The position numbers were made by a program, and so were the translations under genes. Below are positions 43,623-52,221 of a stretch of 64,000 bases of DNA, one piece after another (the first letter of the stretch is position 1; the number at the start of each line of letters is the position of its first letter). The DNA lies in contig NZ_CP108508.1 of the NCBI RefSeq assembly GCF_035917275.1, forward strand, positions 1,922,001-1,986,000, in the 5' to 3' direction. The notes under the pieces were generated by a model. The model made no database searches. It saw nothing but the letters and a program-made list of their open reading frames with translations, and was not told where the DNA came from. The stretch comes from Streptomyces sp. NBC_01237 (lineage in GTDB: Bacteria; Actinomycetota; Actinomycetes; Streptomycetales; Streptomycetaceae).

Positions 43623-44621
43623 TCAGCCCTGGGTGCGCCTGCGGGCCATCACCGTCGCTCCGGCGCCGGCCGCCAGCAGCAGCGCCGCGCCGCCCGCGAT
43701 GTACGGCGTGGCGGAGCTGCCACCGGTCTCGGCGAGGTTCTCCTCGGCCGGGCCCGCGTCGGAGCCGGTCTGGGTCTTCACATCCGGACCGTCACCCTTG
43801 CCGCCGCCCGTCGAGCCGCCACTGCCCGACGCACCGCCGTCGCTCGCGCCACCGCCGCTGGAACCACCGTTGCCCGAACCGCCGTCGGTACCGCCCGGCT
43901 CCTGCGTCCTCTTCGGCGTCTCGCAGGTCGCCTCGGCCAGCGTGACGTCACCCTGCACATCCGCGACGTTGAGCTTGAGCGGGTTCACGGAGACCCGGAG
44001 CTGGAGCGCCGCCGCCGCCGCGGTCCGCGAGGTGGTGCTGGTCTTCGACAGGTCCAGGGTCACCTCGCCGACGCCCGGCACCGCCACCCGGGTCGTGCCG
44101 CCCGCGGTGAGCGTGACCTTCGTGCCGAGGACCGACACATGGCCCAGCACGTTCGACTCCGCGACCGGCTTCCTGCCGACCTCGCAGACCGCCTTGGAGG
44201 TGACCTTCTCGACCTCGATGAGCGGGAGCAGCGGCAGTCCGGGCAGATGCACCCGGGCCTTCGCCAGATTGCTGTACCCCTGCGCCTTGTGCTTGTCGAC
44301 GGTGGCTTCGGACGTGGCCACATCGGCGCGCAGCACACTGACCGGCTGCCCGCGGTCCACACCCTCGACCTTCACGCTGAGCGCGGTCTTCTCCGCGCTG
44401 GCGGGGGCCTGTACCTCGTTGAGCGTGGCCTTGAGCGGAACCTCGATCGTCTTGTTCAGGAGGGAGACGTTCAGTGCGGTACGGAGCACGACCGCGCTCG
44501 CCCTGCCCTCGCCGGTGGTCGTGGTCGTCGCGGTGGCGGCCTGCGCGGGGACGGCGGCAAGCAGGGCGACGGGAGCGGCGGCGACCGCCAGGGCGGCGAG
44601 ACGGAAGGTGTTGCTGTTCAA
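43623..44621 (-). CDS. LAETG-anchored secreted surface protein (SCO1860 family)
   Basis: A 332-residue exported protein. The signal peptide covers residues 1-28 (TFRLAALAVAAAPVALLAAV then PAQA). A mature domain of about 210 residues is rich in beta-strand and has two Cys (CEVG and CETP). A Gly/Ser/Asp spacer precedes the sortase signal LAETG (about 296-300), a hydrophobic helix and the basic tail MARRRTQG. The signal suits Streptomyces class E sortases. I use TTG 44621 because it gives a normal signal peptide; an ATG at 44678 would add 19 Arg-rich residues. Confidence 0.82.
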   Translation of the reverse strand: MNSNTFRLAALAVAAAPVALLAAVPAQAATATTTTTGEGRASAVVLRTALNVSLLNKTIEVPLKATLNEVQAPASAEKTALSVKVEGVDRGQPVSVLRADVATSEATVDKHKAQGYSNLAKARVHLPGLPLLPLIEVEKVTSKAVCEVGRKPVAESNVLGHVSVLGTKVTLTAGGTTRVAVPGVGEVTLDLSKTSTTSRTAAAAALQLRVSVNPLKLNVADVQGDVTLAEATCETPKRTQEPGGTDGGSGNGGSSGGGASDGGASGSGGSTGGGKGDGPDVKTQTGSDAGPAEENLAETGGSSATPYIAGGAALLLAAGAGATVMARRRTQG

Positions 44622-44956
44622 GATGGTGGAACCCCCACAAGAGACTTGGAGCCACCGGCGCCGTCCAATGGGGGACATCGCGTGCGCCGGTGGCCTCGAC
44701 TCCGTGAATCTTTACGTACGGAGGGTGAACTGGCGGATACCTGCGGTGAGTTCACCCCAAAGAGGGGTTTTAGCGTGCGTATTCGAATCTTTCGTCAGAT
44801 GCGTGGCACATGCGTTCCTGGGCATCACCCGTTTCACCGAGCGTGAGCGGTAGGGGTGTTGACCGTGCCGGGGTACCGCAGAAGTGACTCAACGAGCCGG
44901 AGGCTCCTGCGGACACTGCCTGTCAACACAGCACCCGGCCGACCGCACCCGGCCGC
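44622..44956. promoter_or_regulatory. Gene-free region upstream of the LAETG protein, with a 9-bp inverted repeat
   Basis: No convincing gene is seen in these 335 bp. GGGTGAACT (44723-44731) and AGTTCACCC (44749-44757) form a perfect inverted repeat about 100 bp before the TTG start. Both arms contain the GTTCACC element of PHO boxes, but they face each other instead of repeating directly. AAAGAGGGGTTTT and AT-richer DNA follow. This is a possible operator or promoter region. Confidence 0.45.
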
Positions 44957-46054
44957 TCACCCGATCACGCGCCCGTTCAGCACGACGTGGCGGGGCGCGG
45001 CCAGCACCCGTACGTCCGCGCGCGGATCCTCGTCGTACACGACCAGATCCGCCGGGGCGCCCTCCTCCAGAACCGGCCGCCCCAGCCAGCGCCGGGCGCC
45101 CCAGGCCGTCGCGGCGAGGGCCTCGCGGGGCGGAATGCCGGCCTTCACCAGTTCGGCGACCTCGGCCGCCACCAGACCGTGGGCCAGCGAGCCGCCCGCG
45201 TCGGTTCCGACGTAGACCGGGATCCCGGCGTCGTACGCGGCACGCACGGTGTCGTAGCGGCGCTCGTACAGTCGGCGCATATGGGCGGACCAGCGAGGGA
45301 ACTTGGCCTCGCCGCCCGCCGCGAGATCGGGGAAGGTGGCGATGTTGACCAGCGTCGGAACGATCGCCACACCGCGTTCGGCGAAGAGCGGAATCGTCTC
45401 CTCGGTCAGGCCGGTCGCATGCTCGATGCAGTCGATCCCGGCCTCCACCAGATCGCGCAGCGCCTCCTCGGCGAAGCAGTGCGCGGTGACGCGGGCGCCC
45501 AGCCGGTGCGCCTCGGCGATGGCCGCCTCGACCTCGCCGCGCGGCCAGCAGGCGGTCAGATCACCGTCGTCCCGGTCGATCCAGTCACCCACCAGCTTCA
45601 CCCAGCCGTCCCCGCGCCGGGCCTCCCCGGCGACGTAGGCGACCAGGTCGCCCGGCTCGATCTCATGGGCGTAGTTACGGATGTACCGGCGGGTCCTGGC
45701 GATGTGCCGGCCGGCCCTGATGATCTTCGGCAGGTCCTCACGGTCGTCGATCCAGCGGGTGTCGGACGGCGATCCGGCGTCCCGGATCAGCAGTGTGCCG
45801 GCCTCCCGGTCCGTGAGCGCCTGCTTCTCACTCGTCGCCGCGTCGACGGGGCCGTGCCGGTCGAGGCCCACATGGCAGTGCGCGTCGACCAGACCGGGCA
45901 GCGCCCACCCGTCGACCGTCACCGCGTCGTCCGCGCCCGGTGGCCGCTCGTACGTGATCCGCCCGCCCACGGCCCACAGCTCGTCCCGGATCTCGTCCGG
46001 ACCGACGAGCACCCGCCCCTTCACCCGCAGCACCCGCTGCTCCTGATCACTCAT
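44957..46054 (-). CDS. Amidohydrolase family metal-dependent hydrolase
   Basis: A 365-residue TIM-barrel amidohydrolase. Metal ligands are visible as DAHCHVGLD (HxH type), Lys in GWVKLVGDW, His in VTAHCFAEEA, His in CIEHATGL and Asp in YVGTDAGGSL. The small beta-sandwich is built from the N- and C-termini. It resembles the imidazolonepropionase/prolidase-like subgroup without giving a substrate. ATG 46054 gives MSDQEQRVLRVKGRVL, the typical opening. It is divergent from the aminotransferase gene, with an 86-bp gap. Confidence 0.88.
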   Translation of the reverse strand: MSDQEQRVLRVKGRVLVGPDEIRDELWAVGGRITYERPPGADDAVTVDGWALPGLVDAHCHVGLDRHGPVDAATSEKQALTDREAGTLLIRDAGSPSDTRWIDDREDLPKIIRAGRHIARTRRYIRNYAHEIEPGDLVAYVAGEARRGDGWVKLVGDWIDRDDGDLTACWPRGEVEAAIAEAHRLGARVTAHCFAEEALRDLVEAGIDCIEHATGLTEETIPLFAERGVAIVPTLVNIATFPDLAAGGEAKFPRWSAHMRRLYERRYDTVRAAYDAGIPVYVGTDAGGSLAHGLVAAEVAELVKAGIPPREALAATAWGARRWLGRPVLEEGAPADLVVYDEDPRADVRVLAAPRHVVLNGRVIG

Positions 46055-46140
46055 ACGCGGCACTGTACGAGGCCCTCGGTACCCTCGACGGAGCACTGTT
46101 CGTGCGCAGAACCACTGACCGAACCGAAGAGAGCACCACC

Positions 46141-47247
46141 GTGACGCACCCCTTCCTCGACCTCGCCCCGCTCACCGCCGCGCATTTCGCGGCCATCGAG
46201 CGGCGGGTGGCCGGTCTTCTCGCCACGCAGCAGGACATCGTGATCATGCAGGGAGAGGCGCTGCTGCCCCTGGAGGGCTGCATCCGGGGCGGCGCCCGGC
46301 CCGGCTCGACCGCGCTGAACATCGTCACGGGCCCGTACGGGCAGACCTTCGGCAACTGGCTGCGGGACTGCGGCGCCCGGGTCGTCGACCTCTCGGTGCC
46401 GTTCCACGCGGCGGTCACCGCCGACCAGGTGGCGCAGGCGCTCGCCGCGCACCCGGAGATCGACTTCGTCTCGCTGGTGCACGCGGAAGCGGCCACCGGC
46501 AACACCAACCCGGTCGCGGAGATCGGTGAGGTGGTCCGGGCCCACGGCGCGCTGTTCATGCTGGACGCCGTCGCCTCGGTGGGCGCCGAACCGCTGCTGC
46601 CGGACGTGTGGGGCGTCGACCTGTGCGTGATCGGCGCACAGAAGGCGATGGGCGGTCCGGCCGGGGTGTCGGCGGTGTCGGTGAGCGCGCGGGCCTGGGA
46701 GCGGATCGCCGCCAACCCCGCGGCTCCGCGCCACTCCTACCTCTCCCTCCTGGACTGGAAGGAGCGCTGGATCGACGGTGGCCGCAAGGCACTGCCGCAC
46801 GCCCCGGCGCAGTTGGAGATGCTGGCGCTGGAGGCGTGTGCGGAGCGGATCGAGGCCGAGGGCCTGGACGCGCTGATGGCCCGCCACGCCTCGGCCGCGG
46901 CGGCGACCCGGGCCGGTGCGGTGGCGCTCGGCGGCGGTCTGGAGCCGTACGTGCACGAGGCGCGGGACGCGGCTCCGGTCGCCACGACGCTGCGCGCCCC
47001 GTCGGGGGTCGACGCCGCCTCGCTGGTCGCGCAGGCACTGGCGGCGGACCCCTCGCTGCCGCTCATCGCGGGCGGCGGGGCGCTGTCCAAGGAGATGATC
47101 CGGGTCAATCACTACGGGGTGGACGCGACGCGGGGTGCGGTGCGCTCCTCGCTCGCTGCCCTGGGGGCGGCGCTGGCCGATACGGGCCGGCGGGTCGACT
47201 TCGAAGCTGCCCGCAAGGCCGTTTCGGAAACCTGGCCGAGCGAATAG
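46141..47247 (+). CDS. Class V aminotransferase-family PLP enzyme
   Basis: A 368-residue fold-type I enzyme related to alanine-glyoxylate/serine-pyruvate aminotransferases. PLP-binding Lys lies in GAQKAMGGPAG (about 170), and the cofactor Asp in MLDAVASVG. The glycine-rich phosphate site shows TGPYGQTFGNW. GTG 46141 is preceded by GAGAG; in-frame codons further upstream lack a site. The substrate is unknown. A strong terminator follows at 47300. Confidence 0.86.
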   Translation: MTHPFLDLAPLTAAHFAAIERRVAGLLATQQDIVIMQGEALLPLEGCIRGGARPGSTALNIVTGPYGQTFGNWLRDCGARVVDLSVPFHAAVTADQVAQALAAHPEIDFVSLVHAEAATGNTNPVAEIGEVVRAHGALFMLDAVASVGAEPLLPDVWGVDLCVIGAQKAMGGPAGVSAVSVSARAWERIAANPAAPRHSYLSLLDWKERWIDGGRKALPHAPAQLEMLALEACAERIEAEGLDALMARHASAAAATRAGAVALGGGLEPYVHEARDAAPVATTLRAPSGVDAASLVAQALAADPSLPLIAGGGALSKEMIRVNHYGVDATRGAVRSSLAALGAALADTGRRVDFEAARKAVSETWPSE

Positions 47248-47299
47248 ATTCCACAACAACCCCGTCATACGCACATCACCCGGCGGGCCAGAATTATTA

Positions 47300-47339
47300 A
47301 ATGCGGGGAGTCGCTTTATCGGAAGCAGCTCCCCGCATT
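47300..47339 (+). terminator. Hairpin terminator after the class V aminotransferase
   Basis: AATGCGGGGAG (47300-47310) pairs perfectly with CTCCCCGCATT (47329-47339). The loop itself contains GCTT/AAGC. It lies 52 bp after the stop and separates the gene from the ectoine operon. Confidence 0.85.
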
Positions 47340-47418
47340 CTTCTGCCCGCTTTCCGCCAGCCTAAACGCTAAGATTCCGTGAACGTGGATCCTCGTAATT
47401 CAGGCGCATCTCCCGAGA

Positions 47419-47434
47419 GTTACAACTCTGTGAC
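47419..47434 (+). promoter_or_regulatory. Candidate GlnR box upstream of ectA
   Basis: GTTAC-AACTCT-GTGAC has the spacing of the actinobacterial GlnR site (two GTnAC-like pentamers separated by six bases). It is 166 bp before the ectA start. GlnR control of the ectoine genes has been reported in S. coelicolor, but this site is matched only by eye. Confidence 0.4.
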
Positions 47435-47541
47435 CGACTCCACATCGCGACCGAAATGCCGGAAAAATTCAGGTCAAATGGTGAGAAAGCGCAGCCGAGT
47501 CGCGCGAGAGCACGCGCCCGCGTGATAGCACAACGACACCG

Positions 47542-47578
47542 TTGACCCAACCCCTTGCCTCGATGCAATTTCGAAATT
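47542..47578 (+). promoter_or_regulatory. Probable ectA promoter with a 12-bp palindrome
   Basis: TTGACC at 47542-47547 is a good -35 element. About 18 bp downstream is CAATTT (47566-47571), a weak -10, which overlaps the perfect palindrome AATTTCGAAATT (47567-47578). The AT-rich palindrome in GC-rich DNA at the presumed start site is a candidate operator. Confidence 0.5.
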
Positions 47579-47599
47579 TGCTGGGTAAATTCAATTCAC

Positions 47600-48130
47600 A
47601 TGACCGCCGCACCAGCAGATTTTGCCCGTGCCCGAAGTGAATTCCTCAGTATCGACACCCCGCGAGTGGAGGACGGAGCCGCGATCTGGCGCATTGCCCG
47701 CGACTCCGAGGTCCTGGACCTCAACTCCTCGTACAGCTACCTGCTGTGGTGCCGCGACTTCGCCGCGACCTCCGTGGTCGCCCGCGACGAGAACGGCGAG
47801 CCCATCGCCTTCGTGACGGGATACATCCGGCCGGACCGGCCCGAAACCCTCGTCGTCTGGCAGGTGGCCGTCGACCACGGCCACCGCGGGAAGGGCCTGG
47901 CCGCCACGCTGCTGGACGCGCTGACCACTCGGGTCGCCGCCGATCAGGGCCTGGCCCTGGTCGAGACGACCATCACCCCGGACAACACCGCGTCCGACCG
48001 GCTGTTCACCTCCTACGCGCAGCGCCACGACGTGTCCCTGGAACGCGAGGTGCTCTTCGACGGCGGACTGTTCCCCGAGGAGACGCACCTGCCGGAAGTG
48101 CTGTACCGCATAGGCCCGTTCCACGCCTGA
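47600..48130 (+). CDS. ectA: L-2,4-diaminobutyrate N-acetyltransferase EctA
   Basis: A 176-residue GNAT enzyme acetylating diaminobutyrate in the second step of ectoine synthesis. Motifs are the LDLNSSYSYLLWCRDFAATS segment typical of EctA and the acetyl-CoA site VAVDHGHRGKGLAATLLDAL. TTITPDNTASDRLFTSYAQR follows. ATG 47600 is the first start after the promoter; there is no strong SD. It is the first gene of ectABCD. It is separated from ectB by an unusually long 256-bp C-rich spacer. Confidence 0.95.
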   Translation: MTAAPADFARARSEFLSIDTPRVEDGAAIWRIARDSEVLDLNSSYSYLLWCRDFAATSVVARDENGEPIAFVTGYIRPDRPETLVVWQVAVDHGHRGKGLAATLLDALTTRVAADQGLALVETTITPDNTASDRLFTSYAQRHDVSLEREVLFDGGLFPEETHLPEVLYRIGPFHA

Positions 48131-48386
48131 GGCGCGCCGCACCCACCGGACGCCGCGCCCGACGCACGGCGCACCCGACGCACGCAGCGCCACCGCCCGC
48201 CGCCCCGATCCGCGCAGCCCGATCGGAGCTGCCCCACAGACCCGCCGACGCGGCCCGACCGCCACCGCGTCGACGCCACGATCGTCCGCGCCGGACCGAC
48301 CCCCCGGCGCGTCCCGGACCACGCTTCCACGCCGGAAGCAGGCTTCACCGCCACCCGTCGCACCCTTCTCGACCAGGAGACCCGCT
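48131..48386 (+). other. C-rich, G-poor ectA-ectB spacer
   Basis: No gene, promoter or hairpin is clear here. My hand count for 48131-48370 gives 124 C and 67 G. Long, C-rich, G-poor and weakly structured RNA is the signature of Rho utilisation sites, so the spacer could lower ectBCD transcription relative to ectA. An SD CAGGAGA ends the spacer before the ectB GTG. Confidence 0.45.
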
Positions 48387-49649
48387 GTGACCATCACCCC
48401 GCCCGCCCTGAGTGTCTTCGAGACCCTGGAGTCCGAGGTACGGAGCTACTGCCGCGGCTGGCCCGCGGTGTTCGACCGCGCGCAGGGCGCCCGCCTGACC
48501 GACGAGGACGGCCACTCCTACCTCGACTTCTTCGCCGGTGCCGGATCGCTCAACTACGGCCACAACAACCCGGTGCTGAAACGTGCGCTGATCGACTACA
48601 TCGAGCGCGACGGGATCACCCACGGCCTGGACATGGCGACCACCGCCAAGCGCGCGTTCCTGGAGACCTTCCAGAACGTGATCCTGCGGCCGCGCGACCT
48701 CCCGTACAAGGTGATGTTCCCCGGCCCGACCGGCACCAACGCCGTCGAGTCGGCGCTCAAGCTGGCCCGGAAGGTCAAGGGCCGCGAGTCCGTCGTCTCG
48801 TTCACCAACGCCTTCCACGGCATGTCCCTCGGCTCGCTCGCCGTGACCGGCAACGCCTTCAAGCGGGCCGGCGCGGGCATCCCGCTGGTGCACGGCACGC
48901 CGATGCCGTTCGACAACTACTTCGACGGCACGGTCCCCGACTTCCTCTGGTTCGAGCGGCTGCTGGAGGACCAGGGCTCCGGGCTCAACAAACCCGCCGC
49001 CGTGATCGTGGAGACCGTCCAGGGCGAGGGAGGCATCAATGTCGCCCGCGCCGAGTGGCTGCGCGCGCTCCAGGAGCTGTGCCACCGCCAGGACATGCTG
49101 CTGATCGTCGACGACATCCAGATGGGCTGCGGCCGTACCGGTGGCTTCTTCTCCTTCGAGGAGGCCGGCATCGTGCCGGACATCGTCACCCTGTCGAAGT
49201 CCATCAGCGGCTACGGCTTGCCCATGTCGCTCTGCCTGTTCAAGCCGGAGCTGGACATCTGGGAGCCGGGCGAGCACAACGGCACCTTCCGCGGCAACAA
49301 CCCGGCGTTCGTCACCGCCGCCGCCGCGCTCGACGCCTACTGGGCCGACGGCCAGATGGAGAAGCAGACACAGGCCCGCGGCGAGCAGGTGGAGCAGTCG
49401 CTGCTGGCCATCTGCGCGGAGGAGGCCACCGCACAGTTCCGCGGCCGCGGGCTGGTCTGGGGCATGGAGTTCGCCGACCCGGCGCGCGCCTCGGCCGTCT
49501 GCGCCCGCGCCTTCGAGCTGGGGCTCCTGCTGGAGACCTCGGGCCCGCAGAGCGAGGTCGTCAAGCTGCTGCCGCCGCTGACCATCACCCCCGACGAGCT
49601 GGACGAGGGCCTGCGCACGCTGGCCCGCTGCGTCCGCGAGACGGCCTGA
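48387..49649 (+). CDS. ectB: L-2,4-diaminobutyrate transaminase EctB
   Basis: A 420-residue class III aminotransferase that makes diaminobutyrate from aspartate semialdehyde, the first step of ectoine synthesis. The family opening is FETLESEVRSYCRGWPAVF. The glycine loop is FPGPTGTNAVESALKLARK. Asp in IVDDIQMGCGRTG and PLP Lys in VTLSKSISGYGLPM (about 272) are intact. CAGGAGA is upstream of GTG 48387. Confidence 0.97.
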   Translation: MTITPPALSVFETLESEVRSYCRGWPAVFDRAQGARLTDEDGHSYLDFFAGAGSLNYGHNNPVLKRALIDYIERDGITHGLDMATTAKRAFLETFQNVILRPRDLPYKVMFPGPTGTNAVESALKLARKVKGRESVVSFTNAFHGMSLGSLAVTGNAFKRAGAGIPLVHGTPMPFDNYFDGTVPDFLWFERLLEDQGSGLNKPAAVIVETVQGEGGINVARAEWLRALQELCHRQDMLLIVDDIQMGCGRTGGFFSFEEAGIVPDIVTLSKSISGYGLPMSLCLFKPELDIWEPGEHNGTFRGNNPAFVTAAAALDAYWADGQMEKQTQARGEQVEQSLLAICAEEATAQFRGRGLVWGMEFADPARASAVCARAFELGLLLETSGPQSEVVKLLPPLTITPDELDEGLRTLARCVRETA

Positions 49650-49731
49650 CCCGACTACCCCCGGGGCAGGCGGTACGAAGAGTAACCCCCACCGCACAGA
49701 GAAGTTGTAGAGAGAAAGGCACCGACTCACC

Positions 49732-50130
49732 GTGATCGTCCGATCGTTCAGTGACATCGAGAACACCGACCGGCATGTGAAGGCCGCATCCGGCACCTGG
49801 GAGAGCAAGCGCATCGTGCTCGCCAAGGAGAAGGTGGGCTTCTCGCTCCATGAAACCGTGCTCTACGCGGGCACGGAGACCTCGATGTGGTACGCGAACC
49901 ACATCGAGGCGGTGCTCTGCACCGAGGGCGAGGCCGAGCTCACCAACGACGAGACCGGCGAGAAGCACTGGATCTCGCCCGGCACGATGTATCTGCTGAA
50001 CGGGCACGAGCACCACACGCTGCGGCCCAAGACCGACTTCCGCTGCGTGTGCGTCTTCAATCCTCCCGTCACCGGACGGGAGGACCACGACGAGAACGGC
50101 GTCTACCCACTGCTGACCGAGGAGGGCTGA
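49732..50130 (+). CDS. ectC: Ectoine synthase EctC
   Basis: A 132-residue cupin that closes N-gamma-acetyldiaminobutyrate to ectoine. Typical pieces are [18 protein letters not shown] at the N-terminus, the iron-binding region [19 protein letters not shown] and the His of [12 protein letters not shown] 49732 has AGAGAAAGG upstream. It lies 82 bp after ectB and three bases before ectD. Confidence 0.97.
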   Translation: MIVRSFSDIENTDRHVKAASGTWESKRIVLAKEKVGFSLHETVLYAGTETSMWYANHIEAVLCTEGEAELTNDETGEKHWISPGTMYLLNGHEHHTLRPKTDFRCVCVFNPPVTGREDHDENGVYPLLTEEG

Positions 50131-50133
50131 ACC

Positions 50134-51027
50134 ATGACCACCGATGTACGCGCCGACCTGTACCCCTCGCGCGGCGCCGCCGAGATGACCACTCCCCGCC
50201 AGGACCCGGTCATCTGGTCCGCGCCCGGCGCACCGGGGCCGGTCGCCGTGAAGGACCTCCAGGGGTTCGAACGCGACGGCTTCCTCACCGTCGACCAGCT
50301 GATCACACCGGACGAGGTCGCCGTCTGCCACGCCGAACTGACCCGGCTGATCGCCGATCCGGCCGTACGCGCCGACGAGCGCTCGATCATCGAGCCGAAG
50401 TCGCAGGACGTGCGGTCCGTCTTCGAGGTCCACAAGCTCAGCGAGGTCTTCGCCCGGCTGGTGAGCGACGAGCGGGTGGTGGGCCGGGCCCGCCAGATCC
50501 TGGGCTCGGACGTGTACGTCCATCAGTCGCGGATCAACGTCAAGCCGGGCTTCGGGGCTTCGGGCTTCTACTGGCACTCGGACTTCGAGACCTGGCACGC
50601 CGAGGACGGTCTGCCGAACATGCGGGCCGTGTCCGTCTCGATCGCCCTGACCGAGAACTACGACACCAACGGCGGGCTGATGATCATGCCCGGCTCGCAC
50701 AAGTCGTTCCTCGGCTGTGCGGGCGAGACGCCGAAGGACAACTACAAGAAGTCCTTGCAGATGCAGGACGCCGGCACCCCGTCCGACGAGGCGCTGACGA
50801 AGATGGCCGACCGGCACGGCATCAAGCTCTTCACGGGGCGGGCCGGTTCGGCGACCTGGTTCGACTGCAACTGCATGCACGGCTCGGGCGACAACATCAC
50901 CCCGTATCCGCGCAGCAATGTCTTCATCGTGTTCAACAGCGTGGAGAACGCCGCCGAGGAGCCCTTCGCGGCTCCGGTCCGCCGCCCTGAGTTCATCGGG
51001 GCGCGGGACTTCACCCCGGTGAAGTAG
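50134..51027 (+). CDS. ectD: Ectoine 5-hydroxylase EctD
   Basis: A 297-residue Fe(II)/2-oxoglutarate dioxygenase converting ectoine to 5-hydroxyectoine. The PhyH-family signature FYWHSDFETWHAEDGLPNMR contains the iron-binding HxD pair. The distal iron His lies in FDCNCMHGSGDNITPYPRSN. Length and motifs are those of functional EctD. It is coupled closely to ectC. A long hairpin terminator follows, closing the operon, so the cell should make both ectoine and hydroxyectoine. Confidence 0.97.
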   Translation: MTTDVRADLYPSRGAAEMTTPRQDPVIWSAPGAPGPVAVKDLQGFERDGFLTVDQLITPDEVAVCHAELTRLIADPAVRADERSIIEPKSQDVRSVFEVHKLSEVFARLVSDERVVGRARQILGSDVYVHQSRINVKPGFGASGFYWHSDFETWHAEDGLPNMRAVSVSIALTENYDTNGGLMIMPGSHKSFLGCAGETPKDNYKKSLQMQDAGTPSDEALTKMADRHGIKLFTGRAGSATWFDCNCMHGSGDNITPYPRSNVFIVFNSVENAAEEPFAAPVRRPEFIGARDFTPVK

Positions 51028-51043
51028 CGCCGGGAGCACGCCC

Positions 51044-51081
51044 GGTGGGGGACGGGGCGGGACACCGCCCCGTCCCCCACC
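51044..51081 (+). terminator. Terminator of the ect operon
   Basis: A 17-bp perfect stem (51044-51060 with 51065-51081, loop GACA) starts 17 bp after the ectD stop. Confidence 0.88.
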
Positions 51082-51131
51082 GCGCCATAACCGGCTGGAC
51101 CGGGGCCCGGTCAACGGCGAAGGTATGGCCC

Positions 51132-52163
51132 ATGACCTCACACGTACGTCACCTCACCATCGACTGCGCCGACGCGTACGAGCTGGCCGGATTCTGGTCC
51201 GAAGTGCTCGGCTCGCCCCTCTCCGACGACGACGCCCCCGGCGATCCCGAGGCGCTCGTCGAGGCCCCCGGTGTCGCGCTGCTGTTCATCACGGTGCCCG
51301 AGCCGAAGAGCACCAAGAACCGTCTGCACGTCGACATCCAGCCGCACGACCGCTCCCGTGACGAGGAGGTCGAGCGGCTGCTCGCGCTGGGCGCCACGAT
51401 GGTCGGCGATCACCGCAAGCCGAACGGCCGGGGCTGGGCGACGCTCGCGGACCCGGAGGGCAACGAGTTCTGTGTGGAGTGCAGCGCCGCCGAGCGCGCG
51501 GCACTGACCGGAACCCGGCTGCCGGTCACCGCGGACGACGTGACCACGGCGGTCCGGCTGTCGGTGGACGCGCTGGGCGCGGCCCCGGCGGACGGCTGGC
51601 AGGTGCCCGCCGGGACCCTGGAGTGGGACTGCTGGGAGACGGTGGAGCATCTGAGCGACGATCTCTTCGCGTACGCCGTCCAGTTGGGCCCGCGCACACC
51701 GCCGCTCGACGGCGAGGTCCCCTACCGGTGGGCCGCCGAACGCGCGGGCGGCCCGGCGAACGCGGTCTTCGCGGACCGCGCGGCCGGTGCCGCCGGGCTG
51801 CTGCGGACGCTGGAGGCGAGCGGCGCCCTGCTGGCCGCGATGGTGCGGACGACTCCGCCCGAGGTCCGCTCGTACCACTCGCACGGTGTCTCCGACCCGG
51901 AGGGGTTCGCCGCGATGGGCATCGTGGAGACCCTGGTCCACACCCATGACATCGCCGAGGGTCTGGGCATCTCCTGGGCACCGCCCGCCGCCCTGTGCGA
52001 CCGGGTGCTGGCCCGGCTCTTCCCCGAGGCTCCGGCGGACGAGGACCGGTGGACGGCCCTGCTGTGGGCCACGGGCCGCACCGGGCTGCCGGGCCGGCCG
52101 CGCCGCACCTCCTGGAAGTGGCACGGTGCGCCGCTGGGCTCGGACCCGGCAGCCGGCGCCTGA
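51132..52163 (+). CDS. VOC domain fused to a maleylpyruvate-isomerase/DinB-like domain
   Basis: A 343-residue two-domain protein. Residues 1-120 form a glyoxalase/VOC unit (VRHLTIDCADAYELAGFWSE, then WATLADPEGNEFCVECS). Residues about 135-330 form the helical bundle of mycothiol-dependent maleylpyruvate isomerases (GTLEWDCWETVEHLSDDLF, VETLVHTHDIAEGLG). Such bundles hold a metal and often use mycothiol in actinobacteria. The combined function is unknown; thiol-dependent detoxification is an inference. ATG 51132 is preceded by AAGG. Confidence 0.8.
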   Translation: MTSHVRHLTIDCADAYELAGFWSEVLGSPLSDDDAPGDPEALVEAPGVALLFITVPEPKSTKNRLHVDIQPHDRSRDEEVERLLALGATMVGDHRKPNGRGWATLADPEGNEFCVECSAAERAALTGTRLPVTADDVTTAVRLSVDALGAAPADGWQVPAGTLEWDCWETVEHLSDDLFAYAVQLGPRTPPLDGEVPYRWAAERAGGPANAVFADRAAGAAGLLRTLEASGALLAAMVRTTPPEVRSYHSHGVSDPEGFAAMGIVETLVHTHDIAEGLGISWAPPAALCDRVLARLFPEAPADEDRWTALLWATGRTGLPGRPRRTSWKWHGAPLGSDPAAGA

Positions 52164-52221
52164 CGGTGGGAGATCCGGCGACGGGCCGGGCCCGCCCCGG
52201 TTCGGCCTGCGCGCCCGGTCC

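Noticed and set aside
47555..47599. Upstream start for EctA adding 15 residues
   Set aside because: It would begin within the presumed promoter/-10 region, and the added residues do not match the EctA family.
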